From positions 298,156-362,155 of the forward strand of contig NZ_JAAEHL010000007.1 in assembly GCF_010614725.1 (NCBI RefSeq): a stretch of 64,000 nt of DNA. Reading direction: 5' to 3'. The notes beneath the pieces were generated by a model. It searched no databases. It saw nothing but the letters and a program-made list of their open reading frames with translations, and was not told where the DNA came from. Position 1 is the stretch's first letter. Each line of letters begins with the position of its first letter. This DNA comes from Flavobacterium ajazii (lineage in GTDB: Bacteria > Bacteroidota > Bacteroidia > Flavobacteriales > Flavobacteriaceae). Both the position numbers and the translations under genes were made by a program. Below, one piece after another: positions 18,327 through 26,232 of this stretch.

Positions 18327-18779
18327 TCAAGCCAATAGTACTTTTCCGGAATGTTGATCTACTGAAATCAGATTCATTTCGAGTGTTTTTTTGATAAGCT
18401 TTTTCAAGCCGTCAAAAGTGCTTGGTTTCACTGCATAAAACGAAGCTCCAAGTTCGAAAGCCTTATCAATACTCAATGAGCTGCTGCTGGTAGAAAGCAT
18501 GATAATATTTACACTTTTCAGATCTGTATTGCTGTTTCTGATTTCCTGAAGACATTCAAAACCTCCTTTGCCAGGCATGTTTATATCCAGAAAAATAATC
18601 TCGGGAAGATTTAACGAATCAGAGTTTAAAATATCAAGCAGTTGCTGCCCGTCCTTTGCCTCTGTAACAGCTATTGACTGATCAACTTCCTGAATAGCTT
18701 CAATAAAAAGCATCCTGTCATCTTCATCATCATCAGCCAAATAAATAGATTTTAGAAATTTGTTATTCTCTGAAGCCAT
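18327..18779 (-). CDS. Single-domain response regulator (CheY-like)
   Basis: This 150-aa protein consists of a receiver domain only. The acidic pocket is DDDEDD (16-21), the phospho-acceptor is D65 in FLDINMPGKGG, the conserved Ser/Thr are in MLSTSSS (96-97), and Lys is K118 in AVKPSTF. There is no output domain, so it acts through protein contacts, for example with a hybrid kinase encoded elsewhere. No kinase or chemotaxis gene is nearby. The orphan position between the SpxH-like gene and the arsenic cassette gives no functional hint. Confidence 0.92.
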   Translation of the reverse strand: MASENNKFLKSIYLADDDEDDRMLFIEAIQEVDQSIAVTEAKDGQQLLDILNSDSLNLPEIIFLDINMPGKGGFECLQEIRNSNTDLKSVNIIMLSTSSSSLSIDKAFELGASFYAVKPSTFDGLKKLIKKTLEMNLISVDQHSGKVLLA

Positions 18780-19150
18780 AATTACTCTTTTTTATGGTAA
18801 AACATAACACAAGAATTTAAAAATCTGCAAAACGTTTATACCTCGTGTATAAGCTTCTGAAAATCGATAAATGATCGAATTATATCCGTAGAACCGGTTA
18901 ATAATATCCAAATATAATCATTCTAATTAAGAAAACAGCCATACTAAATAGTTTAACACTATTTAACTGGTAGAGATTTAGCAATTAAAAAAATACAGTG
19001 TTAATATCTTAATCTCTTGGATAAAATTAAAAACAGCGATTTTACTTCCAATTCTATATTTTAAATCTATTTTCTCATCTAATCATTTTTCTCAATCTAA
19101 TTTCACCTGACACGCTTGAAATTTATAGAAATGTTTTCATAAAAAAGCAA
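18780..19150. other. Intergenic region, no gene seen
   Basis: Divergent upstream region of the response regulator and arsR genes. It is AT-rich, with scattered short inverted repeats (for example ttatacctcgtgtataa near 18836) but no ORF, RNA gene or clear promoter for the leftward gene. Confidence 0.5.
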
Positions 19151-19154
19151 TTTC

Positions 19155-19187
19155 TTGTGAAACAAAAAACAATATCGTAATATTGCA
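19155..19187 (+). promoter_or_regulatory. arsR promoter with overlapping ArsR operator
   Basis: TTG (19155-19157), 20 nt, then TAATATTG (19178-19185) approximates the -33/-7 consensus. ATCGTAATATTGCA (19174-19187) lies over the -7 box, is part of an imperfect dyad centred on AATATT, and recurs exactly at 19551-19564 before the next gene. This is the expected layout for autorepression by ArsR. Confidence 0.65.
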
Positions 19188-19204
19188 ATAAATTAATTTA
19201 AAAA

Positions 19205-19531
19205 ATGGGAGCAACAAAAACCGAACATTTTACGGATAAGCAAAACCAGATTGCTACGATTGCAAAAGCACTGGGTCATCCTGCACGAATTGCAATTATT
19301 GAGTATTTAATGAAAGTAAATGAATGTATATGCGGTGATATTGTAAACGAACTTCCTTTGGCGCAACCCACAGTTTCACAACATTTAAAAGAACTTAAAA
19401 ACGCAGGGATTATAAAAGGAAGTATTGAAGGAAACTCCATTTGCTACTGTATTGATGAAAAAACAATTGAAATCCTAAATACTTATTTTTTGAAAATCAT
19501 ACAAACGGTTTCTAAATCGAAATGCTGCTAA
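19205..19531 (+). CDS. arsR: ArsR-family metalloregulatory repressor
   Basis: The 108-aa winged-helix protein has the HTH LPLAQPTVSQHLKELKNAGIIKG (about 50-72). The metal-sensing cysteines are C41-I-C43 at the start of the DNA-recognition region (ECICGD), plus C107-C108 at the very C-terminus (SKCC). This matches As(III)-sensing ArsR. The HPARIAIIEYL stretch is typical of the family. It is first in a cassette with DUF6428, a small membrane peptide and arsC. Operators with the same sequence precede both arsR and the next gene. Confidence 0.93.
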   Translation: MGATKTEHFTDKQNQIATIAKALGHPARIAIIEYLMKVNECICGDIVNELPLAQPTVSQHLKELKNAGIIKGSIEGNSICYCIDEKTIEILNTYFLKIIQTVSKSKCC

Positions 19532-19550
19532 GCATTTTTTTACCAGCATC

Positions 19551-19564
19551 ATCGTAATATTGCA
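19551..19564 (+). promoter_or_regulatory. Second ArsR operator / -7 box
   Basis: This is an exact 14-bp repeat of ATCGTAATATTGCA found in front of arsR, again containing TAATATTG. It lies 23 bp before the DUF6428 start, suggesting a second ArsR-controlled promoter inside the cassette. Confidence 0.6.
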
Positions 19565-19586
19565 TTTAACAAATAAACAGAAAATC

Positions 19587-20057
19587 ATGAAATTATCAGA
19601 TGTAAAACAGATTTTACCAACATTAGAAAATGTTGAATTTCAATTAGAAAATGGAACTTATGTACCCGAACATTTTCACGTTACAGAAGTAGGACAAATT
19701 ACCAGAAACTTCATTGACTGCGGCGGTATAATCCGCACCGAAAAAATGGTGAATTTTCAACTTTGGGATGCAAACGATTTTGAACATCGTTTAAAACCTA
19801 ACAAATTGCTTAACATCATCAAACTTTCTGAAGACAAATTAGGCATTGAAGATTTTGAAGTCGAAGTGGAATATCAAAATGATACTATCGGAAGGTATGA
19901 TTTAGAATTCAACGGAAAAACATTTGTCCTGAAAAGTAAAACAACAGCTTGCTTAGCACAAGACAATTGCGGAATTCCTCAGGAAAAACAAAAAAAAAGT
20001 TTATCTGAATTATCTGCAGGCAGCTCTGTTTGTACACCGAATTCAGGCTGTTGTTAG
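19587..20057 (+). CDS. DUF6428 family protein of arsenic cassettes
   Basis: The 156-aa protein starts at MKLSDVKQILPTLENVEFQLENG; the TTG at 19560 lies in the operator and is rejected. The sequence LENGTYVPEHFHVTEVG and FIDCGGIIRTEKMVNFQLW is recognisable as the DUF6428 family, which in Bacteroidota is regularly encoded beside arsR/arsC. The C-terminus is cysteine-rich (ACLAQDNCG, SVCTPNSGCC), suggesting metal or arsenite binding. The HFHVTEVG segment is cupin-like. No enzymatic function is established to my knowledge. Confidence 0.8.
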   Translation: MKLSDVKQILPTLENVEFQLENGTYVPEHFHVTEVGQITRNFIDCGGIIRTEKMVNFQLWDANDFEHRLKPNKLLNIIKLSEDKLGIEDFEVEVEYQNDTIGRYDLEFNGKTFVLKSKTTACLAQDNCGIPQEKQKKSLSELSAGSSVCTPNSGCC

Positions 20058-20058
20058 C

Positions 20059-20184
20059 ATGAAAGAAAACTTTATAAGATACAAGAAACCCATTATCATC
20101 ACAACATCTGTTATTGTGCTTCAATTCATCTTCGGATTTGATCCTAAGTTTTGTATCATCAATATCATTTGGTTATTCGTTTAA
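20059..20184 (+). CDS. Small single-span membrane peptide in the arsenic cassette
   Basis: A 41-codon ORF (MKENFIRYKKPIII... to WLFV) begins one base after the DUF6428 stop and ends three bases before arsC, so its spacing is that of a translated operon member. It has a basic N-terminus, a hydrophobic helix (about 11-25), and a second hydrophobic end with one Cys (KFCIINIIWLFV). No homologue can be named from sequence alone. The tight packing and absence of any other explanation for the 130 bp argue that it is real. Confidence 0.6.
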   Translation: MKENFIRYKKPIIITTSVIVLQFIFGFDPKFCIINIIWLFV

Positions 20185-20187
20185 AAT

Positions 20188-20604
20188 ATGACAAAAAATA
20201 TATTAGTCCTCTGCACAGGAAATAGCTGCAGAAGCCAAATTGCGGAAGGATATTTAAGGCACTTTGCAGGCCAAAAAGCCGAAATTTACAGCGCCGGTGT
20301 AGAAACACACGGCGTAAATCCGAAGGCGATCGCAACAATGAAAGAAGACGGAATTGACATCTCAAACCACACATCAAACCACATTGATGAGTATCGAAAT
20401 ATAAATTTTAATATTGTAATTACGGTTTGCGATAACGCCAAAGAACGCTGCCCATTCTTTCCGGCAAAAGCTCAAAAATTTCATTACAATTTTCCGGATC
20501 CGGCAAAAGCAAAAGGAACAGACGAAGAAATTAAAGAACAGTTTGCTCTAGTACGTCAACAAATCAAAGATTATTGCGAAAATTTTGTTGCTAAAAACTT
20601 GTAA
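20188..20604 (+). CDS. arsC: Arsenate reductase, thioredoxin-coupled (low-MW phosphatase fold)
   Basis: The 138-aa protein begins NILVLCTGNSCRSQIAEG, the P-loop C9-x5-R15 of the low-molecular-weight tyrosine phosphatase fold. The two further redox cysteines C81 and C88 in VCDNAKERCPFFP are placed as in the thioredoxin-linked ArsC class, where three cysteines relay the disulfide. It reduces arsenate to arsenite in the cytoplasm. It is the last gene of the arsR-DUF6428-small ORF-arsC unit; no Acr3/ArsB arsenite exporter follows. Confidence 0.92.
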   Translation: MTKNILVLCTGNSCRSQIAEGYLRHFAGQKAEIYSAGVETHGVNPKAIATMKEDGIDISNHTSNHIDEYRNINFNIVITVCDNAKERCPFFPAKAQKFHYNFPDPAKAKGTDEEIKEQFALVRQQIKDYCENFVAKNL

Positions 20605-20667
20605 TCCTTTTAAAATCAAAAAATATTACTCTTCAATTTCAATACTTTAAAAGAATATTTTTATTTT

Positions 20668-20681
20668 CGTAAACGATTACG
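20668..20681. promoter_or_regulatory. LacI-type operator before the lacI-family gene
   Basis: CGTAAACGATTACG, a CGTAAnCGnTTACG dyad with central CG typical of LacI/CcpA sites, extends symmetrically into flanking TTTT/AAAA. It ends 5 bp before the ATG at 20687, and a TATTTTCG -7-like box overlaps it. The same 14 bp recur at 21725-21738. Autoregulation is expected. Confidence 0.8.
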
Positions 20682-20686
20682 AAAAA

Positions 20687-21706
20687 ATGAAAACAAAAGT
20701 TACGATTAGCGATATTGCGAAAGAATTAGGTATTGCTCCAGCTACAGTTTCCCGTGCGCTGAGCAACCATCCTGAAATAAGTGCCAGTACCAAGAAAAAA
20801 GTGAAGTCTGTAGCGGAACGAATGGATTACAGACCAAACAAAATGGCTTCTTCCCTGCGTTCCGGAAAAACAAAACTGATAGGCGTATTGATTCCGACAG
20901 CCGAACATTTATTCTTCGGATCAGTGATCCACGGCATTTCAAACCTTGCCAGTCAGCATGGTTATGATGTCCTTATTTACCAGTCCAATGAATCGGAAGA
21001 ATTTGAAAAAAAAGGAATCGACACCTTTATCGGTGCAAGAGTTGATGGAATTCTGGCTTCAATTTCTAAAAACACCACCGATTTTTCACATTTCGAATCG
21101 GCAAAAGAAAAGAACATTCCGATTGCTTTTTTTGACAGAACGAATGATACTTTAGGAATCTCTTCTGTCTGTATTGATGACTATCTGGGCGGTTTTATGG
21201 CTACGGAATCCTTAATAAAATCAGGCTATAAAAGAATTGCCCATATTTCAGGACCTCTTCATATCAAAGCATTTACAGAAAGAATTCGGGGATATAAAGC
21301 TGCGCTAAAACAACACAATATAGACTTTGAAAATAACTTAATTTACAATGGCGACATCAGTATCGAAGCAGGCAGAAAAGGTGTTGAATACTTTCTGAAT
21401 CTGGAAAACAAACCCGACGCTATTTTTGCTGTAGAAGATTTTACTGCTTTGGGCGCTTTAAAAGAGCTGAAAAGCAAAAACATAAAAGTCCCGGAACAAT
21501 TTGGCGTAATTGGTTTTTGTAATGATTTATTTGGTGAACATATTACCCCTTCCCTCTCCACTGTTGATCAAAAAACGGTTCAGATGGGTGAGGAAGCATT
21601 CAACCTTATTTATGAATTAATTTCGAAAAAAGGAGAAAAAACTAATTATCAAAAACGGGTTTTGATTCCGCTGCTAATAACACGAGAATCTTCAAAAAAG
21701 AACTAA
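20687..21706 (+). CDS. LacI-family transcriptional regulator
   Basis: The 339-aa repressor has an N-terminal LacI HTH (TISDIAKELGIAPATVSRALSNHPEIS, residues 4-30) and hinge helix (YRPNKMASSLRSGKTKLIGV). A periplasmic-binding-protein-like sensor domain follows (about 62-335) with the typical IFAVEDFTALGALKELKSKNIKVPEQFGVIGFCND. The effector is probably a sugar or derivative released by the neighbouring GH2 enzyme. Identical operators lie before this gene and before the aldo/keto reductase-GH2 pair, giving a compact regulon. Confidence 0.95.
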   Translation: MKTKVTISDIAKELGIAPATVSRALSNHPEISASTKKKVKSVAERMDYRPNKMASSLRSGKTKLIGVLIPTAEHLFFGSVIHGISNLASQHGYDVLIYQSNESEEFEKKGIDTFIGARVDGILASISKNTTDFSHFESAKEKNIPIAFFDRTNDTLGISSVCIDDYLGGFMATESLIKSGYKRIAHISGPLHIKAFTERIRGYKAALKQHNIDFENNLIYNGDISIEAGRKGVEYFLNLENKPDAIFAVEDFTALGALKELKSKNIKVPEQFGVIGFCNDLFGEHITPSLSTVDQKTVQMGEEAFNLIYELISKKGEKTNYQKRVLIPLLITRESSKKN

Positions 21707-21724
21707 AAAAATTTTAATAACCTC

Positions 21725-21738
21725 CGTAAACGATTACG
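21725..21738. promoter_or_regulatory. LacI-type operator before the AKR-GH2 operon
   Basis: CGTAAACGATTACG is identical to the site at 20668-20681 and lies 15 bp upstream of the ATG at 21754. This ties the aldo/keto reductase and GH2 genes to the upstream LacI regulator. Confidence 0.8.
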
Positions 21739-21753
21739 AAAAATAACTAAAAA

Positions 21754-22743
21754 ATGACTTACCAACCAGCAGCAAACCGATATGAACAAATGGAATATCG
21801 CAGATGTGGAAACTCAGGACTTAAACTTTCTGCTTTTTCATTAGGCCTTTGGCACAACTTCGGACTTAACAGTGATTTTGAAAACAGCCGAAACCTGATC
21901 AAAACTGCTTTTGACACCGGAATTACCCATTTTGATCTGGCGAATAATTATGGCCCGCCTCCCGGATCAGCAGAAGAGTGTATGGGGAAAATTTTAAAAC
22001 TGGATTTTAAAAACCACAGAGATGAAATGATTATTTCTTCTAAAGCAGGCTATACCATGTGGGACGGTCCTTATGGAGACTGGGGTTCCAAAAAATATCT
22101 GGTTTCCAGTTTAGATCAGAGTTTAAAAAGAATGGATTTAGACTATGTGGATATTTTTTACCATCACAGACCAGATCCTGAAACACCTCTTGAAGAAACT
22201 ATGGCAGCACTGAATTTAATCGTGCAACAGGGAAAAGCTCTTTACGTTGGGATTTCAAACTACCGCCCTGCCGAAGCCGAAAAAGCATTTAAATTATTAA
22301 AAGAAATGGGAACTCCGTGTCTGATTCATCAACCAAAATATTCGATGTTTGAGCGTTGGGTAGAAGACGGGCTTTTGGATTTATTAGGAAAAGAACAAGT
22401 CGGCTGCATTCCGTTTTCACCATTGGCTCAGGGATTACTGACCGATAAATATTTAAACGGAATTCCGGCAGATTCAAGAGTCGTTACCAGTGGGCAATTT
22501 TTAAAAGCAGACCATATCACTCCAGAAACCGTAAACAAAATCAAAGCATTAAATACTATTGCAGAAGAGAGAGGTCAAAAATTAGCCCAAATGGCACTGG
22601 CCTGGATTTTACGCGATCAAAGAGTCACTTCGGTATTAATCGGTTCGAGCAAACCTGAGCAGATTACAGATTCGGTCAGAGCTTTGGAAAACACCACTTT
22701 CAGCAAAGAAGAATTAGACAAAATTGACCTGATTTTAAAATAA
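21754..22743 (+). CDS. Aldo/keto reductase, YghZ (L-glyceraldehyde-3-phosphate reductase)-like
   Basis: This 329-aa AKR14/YghZ-type enzyme has the catalytic set Asp (THFDLANNYG), Tyr (NNYGPPPGS), Lys (IISSKAGYTMW) and His (IFYHHRPDP). The NADP-binding C-terminal segment is SVLIGSSKPEQITDSVRAL. The NYGPPPGSAEE and GYTMWDGPYGDWGS stretches are characteristic of the YghZ branch. It is cytoplasmic with no signal peptide. Cotranscribed with the GH2 gene 28 bp downstream, it may reduce a sugar-derived aldehyde; the true substrate is not readable. Confidence 0.9.
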   Translation: MTYQPAANRYEQMEYRRCGNSGLKLSAFSLGLWHNFGLNSDFENSRNLIKTAFDTGITHFDLANNYGPPPGSAEECMGKILKLDFKNHRDEMIISSKAGYTMWDGPYGDWGSKKYLVSSLDQSLKRMDLDYVDIFYHHRPDPETPLEETMAALNLIVQQGKALYVGISNYRPAEAEKAFKLLKEMGTPCLIHQPKYSMFERWVEDGLLDLLGKEQVGCIPFSPLAQGLLTDKYLNGIPADSRVVTSGQFLKADHITPETVNKIKALNTIAEERGQKLAQMALAWILRDQRVTSVLIGSSKPEQITDSVRALENTTFSKEELDKIDLILK

Positions 22744-22771
22744 ATTTCAAACTATATCTAACCCCGCCAAA

Positions 22772-25120
22772 ATGAAAAATTTCAATAAACCTGAGGCACA
22801 ATTTAAACTCGTCTTCTTATTTCTTTTAGTATTTACTACAACAGCGGTCTTTTCTCAAGGCAGAAAAACAATCAATTTTGATGCTGACTGGCAATTTACA
22901 AAAGGAGAAACAGAAGGTGCAGAGAAACCCGAATTTAACGACAAAACCTGGAGAACACTTGATGTCCCACACGACTGGAGCATCGAAGGCCCTTATGATC
23001 GTGAAAACCCAACAGCACGCGGAGGCGGCTACCTGCCTTCAGGTGTGGGATGGTACCGCAAAACCTTTCAATTGGATGCGGCTGATGCCAATAAACTGTT
23101 TTCAATAGAATTTGACGGTGTGATGGCCAACAGCGATGTATGGATAAACGGTAAACATTTGGGTAAACGTCCTTATGGGTACATCAGTTTCAGTTATGAC
23201 CTTACTTCTTATTTAAATTTTGGAAAAGGAAAAAACAACGTAATTGCTGTTCGTGCAGATAATACCATTCAGCCTGCATCCCGTTATTATACAGGTGCCG
23301 GAATTTACAGACATGTACGGCTGACTGCAGTAAATTCAACACATTTTAAACAATGGAGAACACAAATTACAACTCCTGATGCAACTGCTCCAAAAGCTGT
23401 AGTGAAGATAAAAACTGAAATTGAAAACAAAGGAACAGCAGGGGCATATAAATTACAAATTGATATTATTGACCAAATCGGAAAAGTTATTAAATCTGTT
23501 GAAAGCCAGGAAACTATTGCTGCCAGTACTTCCAGTAATTTATCAAAAGATATTGAAGTTTTAAATCCGAAATTATGGGATATTGAAATTCCTTATTTAT
23601 ATACAATTAACACCAAATTGTATTCAGGAAAAAATCTTATCGATAATCAGACAATTCCTTTCGGAATTAGAAATGCCGAATTTAGAGCCGATACCGGTTT
23701 TTGGCTAAACAATAAAAATTACAAAATAAAAGGTGTTTGCCTGCATCATGACGGAGGAGCGGTTGGTGCTGCTGTTCCGCTGGGTGTCTGGAAAGAACGC
23801 CTTAAAAAACTGAAAGAAGTAGGCGTAAACGGAATCCGTACCTCACATAATCCTGTGGCTCCTGAGTTTCTTGATTTGTGTGATCAAATGGGTTTTGTTG
23901 TTATGGATGAAACTTTTGATACATGGACAGCTGCTAAACATAACGGCGAAAAAGGATATAATTTATACTTCAAAGACTGGTGGGAACAAGATACCCGAGA
24001 CATGATTTTGAGAGACCGAAATCATCCGTCAATTGTAATTTACAGTATCGGAAACGAAATTCACGATAATCTTAGTTATCCTGAAGGTTACAAAGCCTAT
24101 AAAATACAGGAAAATGTGGTAAAAAAATACGACAATACCCGACCTGTTACGATGGCTCTTTTCAGACCTGCCAATTCCAAAGTTTACCTGAGCGGTTTTG
24201 CAGAACAGATGGATGTTGTAGGCCAAAATTACCGTGAAAACGAACTAATCGCTGCTCACGAAGCACATCCGACATGGAAAGTTATTGGTACCGAAAACAC
24301 TCATGTGATTAGCCAATGGCTTGCTTTAAGAGACAAACCGTATATGGCCGGGCAATTTTTATGGACGGGCTACGATTATTTAGGCGAAGCTGACTGGCCG
24401 GAAACCACCAACAATCAGGGATTATTTGACAGAGCCGGAAACTGGAAACAACAATCTTTACAAAGAGACAGCTGGTGGTCACCTGAACCTGTTGTGCACA
24501 TTGTGAGAAAATCAGATAATGCGGGAGCGGGTTTCTGGGTTGCCGACTGGACACCAAATGATTTTGACACGTATGACAATGCCAAAGTAAATGTTTACAG
24601 TAATTGCGATGAAGTTGAGCTTTTTCTTAACGATAAATCATTAGGTTCTTTGCAAAAACCAGCTGATGATTCACCAAGAGAATGGAATGTTACTTTTGAA
24701 GAAGGAACTATAAAAGCTATTGGAAAAAACAACGGAAAAGTTGTGGCTCAGGAAGAACATACTTCTGCCGGAAAACCTGCAAAAATTATCCTGACTAAAA
24801 GCAATTCTTCGGTAGCAAAAAACTGGGATGATGTTTCTTTTATTACTGCTACAATTGTAGATGAAAAAGGAGTCAGATGTGCAAATGCTGATAATCTGAT
24901 TAAGTTTACAATCACGGATTCGGGTAAAATTATTGCTGTCGACAACGGCAATATCATCAGTCACGAAGGTTATCAGGGTTCTGCAACAAGAGCCTATCAG
25001 GGAAAAGCAATTGCCATTATAAAAGCTGCCAAAGACAAAGGTATCATTACTATAAAAGCAGATGTTGAAGGTTTAATACAAGGATCAATTCCTGTTGAAA
25101 TTCTTGTCGAAAGAAAATAA
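22772..25120 (+). CDS. Glycoside hydrolase family 2 (beta-galactosidase-like)
   Basis: This 782-aa exported enzyme has a signal peptide ending about VFSQ29. The GH2 order is sugar-binding jelly roll (about 35-200), immunoglobulin-like domain (about 205-305) and TIM barrel (about 310-600). The acid/base is E429 in YSIGNEIHD and the nucleophile is E508 in VIGTENTHV. A DUF4982-like Ig domain (YSNCDEVELFLNDKSLGS) and a further C-terminal Ig-like domain follow. The HDWSIEGPYDRENPTARGGGYLPSGVGWYRK segment is typical of Bacteroidota GH2 beta-galactosidases. The exact linkage cleaved is unknown. It is under LacI control through the operator before the AKR gene. Confidence 0.92.
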   Translation: MKNFNKPEAQFKLVFLFLLVFTTTAVFSQGRKTINFDADWQFTKGETEGAEKPEFNDKTWRTLDVPHDWSIEGPYDRENPTARGGGYLPSGVGWYRKTFQLDAADANKLFSIEFDGVMANSDVWINGKHLGKRPYGYISFSYDLTSYLNFGKGKNNVIAVRADNTIQPASRYYTGAGIYRHVRLTAVNSTHFKQWRTQITTPDATAPKAVVKIKTEIENKGTAGAYKLQIDIIDQIGKVIKSVESQETIAASTSSNLSKDIEVLNPKLWDIEIPYLYTINTKLYSGKNLIDNQTIPFGIRNAEFRADTGFWLNNKNYKIKGVCLHHDGGAVGAAVPLGVWKERLKKLKEVGVNGIRTSHNPVAPEFLDLCDQMGFVVMDETFDTWTAAKHNGEKGYNLYFKDWWEQDTRDMILRDRNHPSIVIYSIGNEIHDNLSYPEGYKAYKIQENVVKKYDNTRPVTMALFRPANSKVYLSGFAEQMDVVGQNYRENELIAAHEAHPTWKVIGTENTHVISQWLALRDKPYMAGQFLWTGYDYLGEADWPETTNNQGLFDRAGNWKQQSLQRDSWWSPEPVVHIVRKSDNAGAGFWVADWTPNDFDTYDNAKVNVYSNCDEVELFLNDKSLGSLQKPADDSPREWNVTFEEGTIKAIGKNNGKVVAQEEHTSAGKPAKIILTKSNSSVAKNWDDVSFITATIVDEKGVRCANADNLIKFTITDSGKIIAVDNGNIISHEGYQGSATRAYQGKAIAIIKAAKDKGIITIKADVEGLIQGSIPVEILVERK

Positions 25121-25150
25121 ACTAATAATTTGACATATAATTATTTACTA

Positions 25151-25186
25151 ACAAAAATGCAGTTCCAAAAGAGCTGCATTTTTGTT
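25151..25186. terminator. Terminator after the GH2 gene
   Basis: ACAAAAATGCAG (25151-25162) pairs with CTGCATTTTTGT (25174-25185) over an 11-nt loop. The T-run is in the descending arm, giving a strong intrinsic terminator 30 bp after the GH2 stop. The rest of the gap to 25362 shows only AT-rich sequence. Confidence 0.85.
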
Positions 25187-25362
25187 CAATAGCAATTACA
25201 ATGTCAAAATTCAGATTCAATTGAAGCAGATTCTAAAAAACTTATAAATCAAATTATAAATTTGTAACATTTCACAAACATTGATGTCTATTATATTATC
25301 ATAATCAATAAATTAGACTGTTTTAAAACCTTCATTATTCTTTCTAATCCCAACTTGTTACT

Positions 25363-26172
25363 ATGCAGTCATTATCTAAAGGTCAATTTTTTGGAGAAAC
25401 CAACAGAAGGATTAATTTTAATGGTCTTACCTTAACCGATACCGAATATACCCATGAAAAAGTAGACTGGCATTATCATGAAAATCCCTATTTTACTTTT
25501 ATACTGCAAGGAAATGTTCTGGAAGGAAACCGAAAGGAAATCTACCATTGTTCAGCAGGTTCTTTACTGTTTCATAATTGGGATGATGCACATTATAATA
25601 TTAAACCTCCCGGATTTACCCGCGGTTTTCAGATTGAAATTGAACAGAAATGGCTCAGCCAATGGGGGCTTGACACCTATGATCTTCAGGGAAGTTTTGC
25701 CATTAAAAATCCGGATGTAAAATTGATTTTCTATAAACTTTTCAGGGAAAGCCTTCTTCAGGAAAACACGTGCCAGTTAGCAACAGAAAGTCTTCTTTTA
25801 GGAGCATTTGATAATCTAAAATCGCAGAACAAAATACAAACCGGGCCTGCTCCTTTTTGGGTCAATTCTTTACGGGAATTACTTCACGAAGAAACACATA
25901 AAAACCTTTCACTTTCTTATCTGTCTGAACTATTTGATCTGCATCCTGTTCATTTGTCCCGTTATTTTCCTAAATTTTTTGGCTGTTCTTTGGGAGAATA
26001 TCTTCGAAAAATAAAAGTAGAAAAATCCCTCGCTTTATTATCACATCACAATAAATCACTTGTTGAAATTGCTTTAGATGCGGGTTTTTCAGATCAGAGC
26101 CACTTCAATCGTTGTTTCAAAGAAAATATCGGATTAACACCTTTGGAGTATCGAAAATGTTTTCTGCGCTAA
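25363..26172 (+). CDS. AraC-family transcriptional regulator
   Basis: The 269-aa regulator has an N-terminal cupin-like sensing domain (about 1-130; HYHENPYFTFILQGNVLEG) and a C-terminal double HTH of the AraC type (about 165-265). The latter includes LSYLSELFDLHPVHLSRYFPKFFGCSLGEYLRKIKVEKSLALL and LVEIALDAGFSDQSHFNRCFKENIGLTPLEYRK. The neighbouring serine hydrolase and DUF1028 genes downstream are on the same strand, starting 60 bp later, and are candidate targets. Confidence 0.92.
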   Translation: MQSLSKGQFFGETNRRINFNGLTLTDTEYTHEKVDWHYHENPYFTFILQGNVLEGNRKEIYHCSAGSLLFHNWDDAHYNIKPPGFTRGFQIEIEQKWLSQWGLDTYDLQGSFAIKNPDVKLIFYKLFRESLLQENTCQLATESLLLGAFDNLKSQNKIQTGPAPFWVNSLRELLHEETHKNLSLSYLSELFDLHPVHLSRYFPKFFGCSLGEYLRKIKVEKSLALLSHHNKSLVEIALDAGFSDQSHFNRCFKENIGLTPLEYRKCFLR

Positions 26173-26232
26173 TGTTAATTCTGTTCTATAAACACCCTTT
26201 TGATATTATTATGTTTACAAAAATTATAAAAT

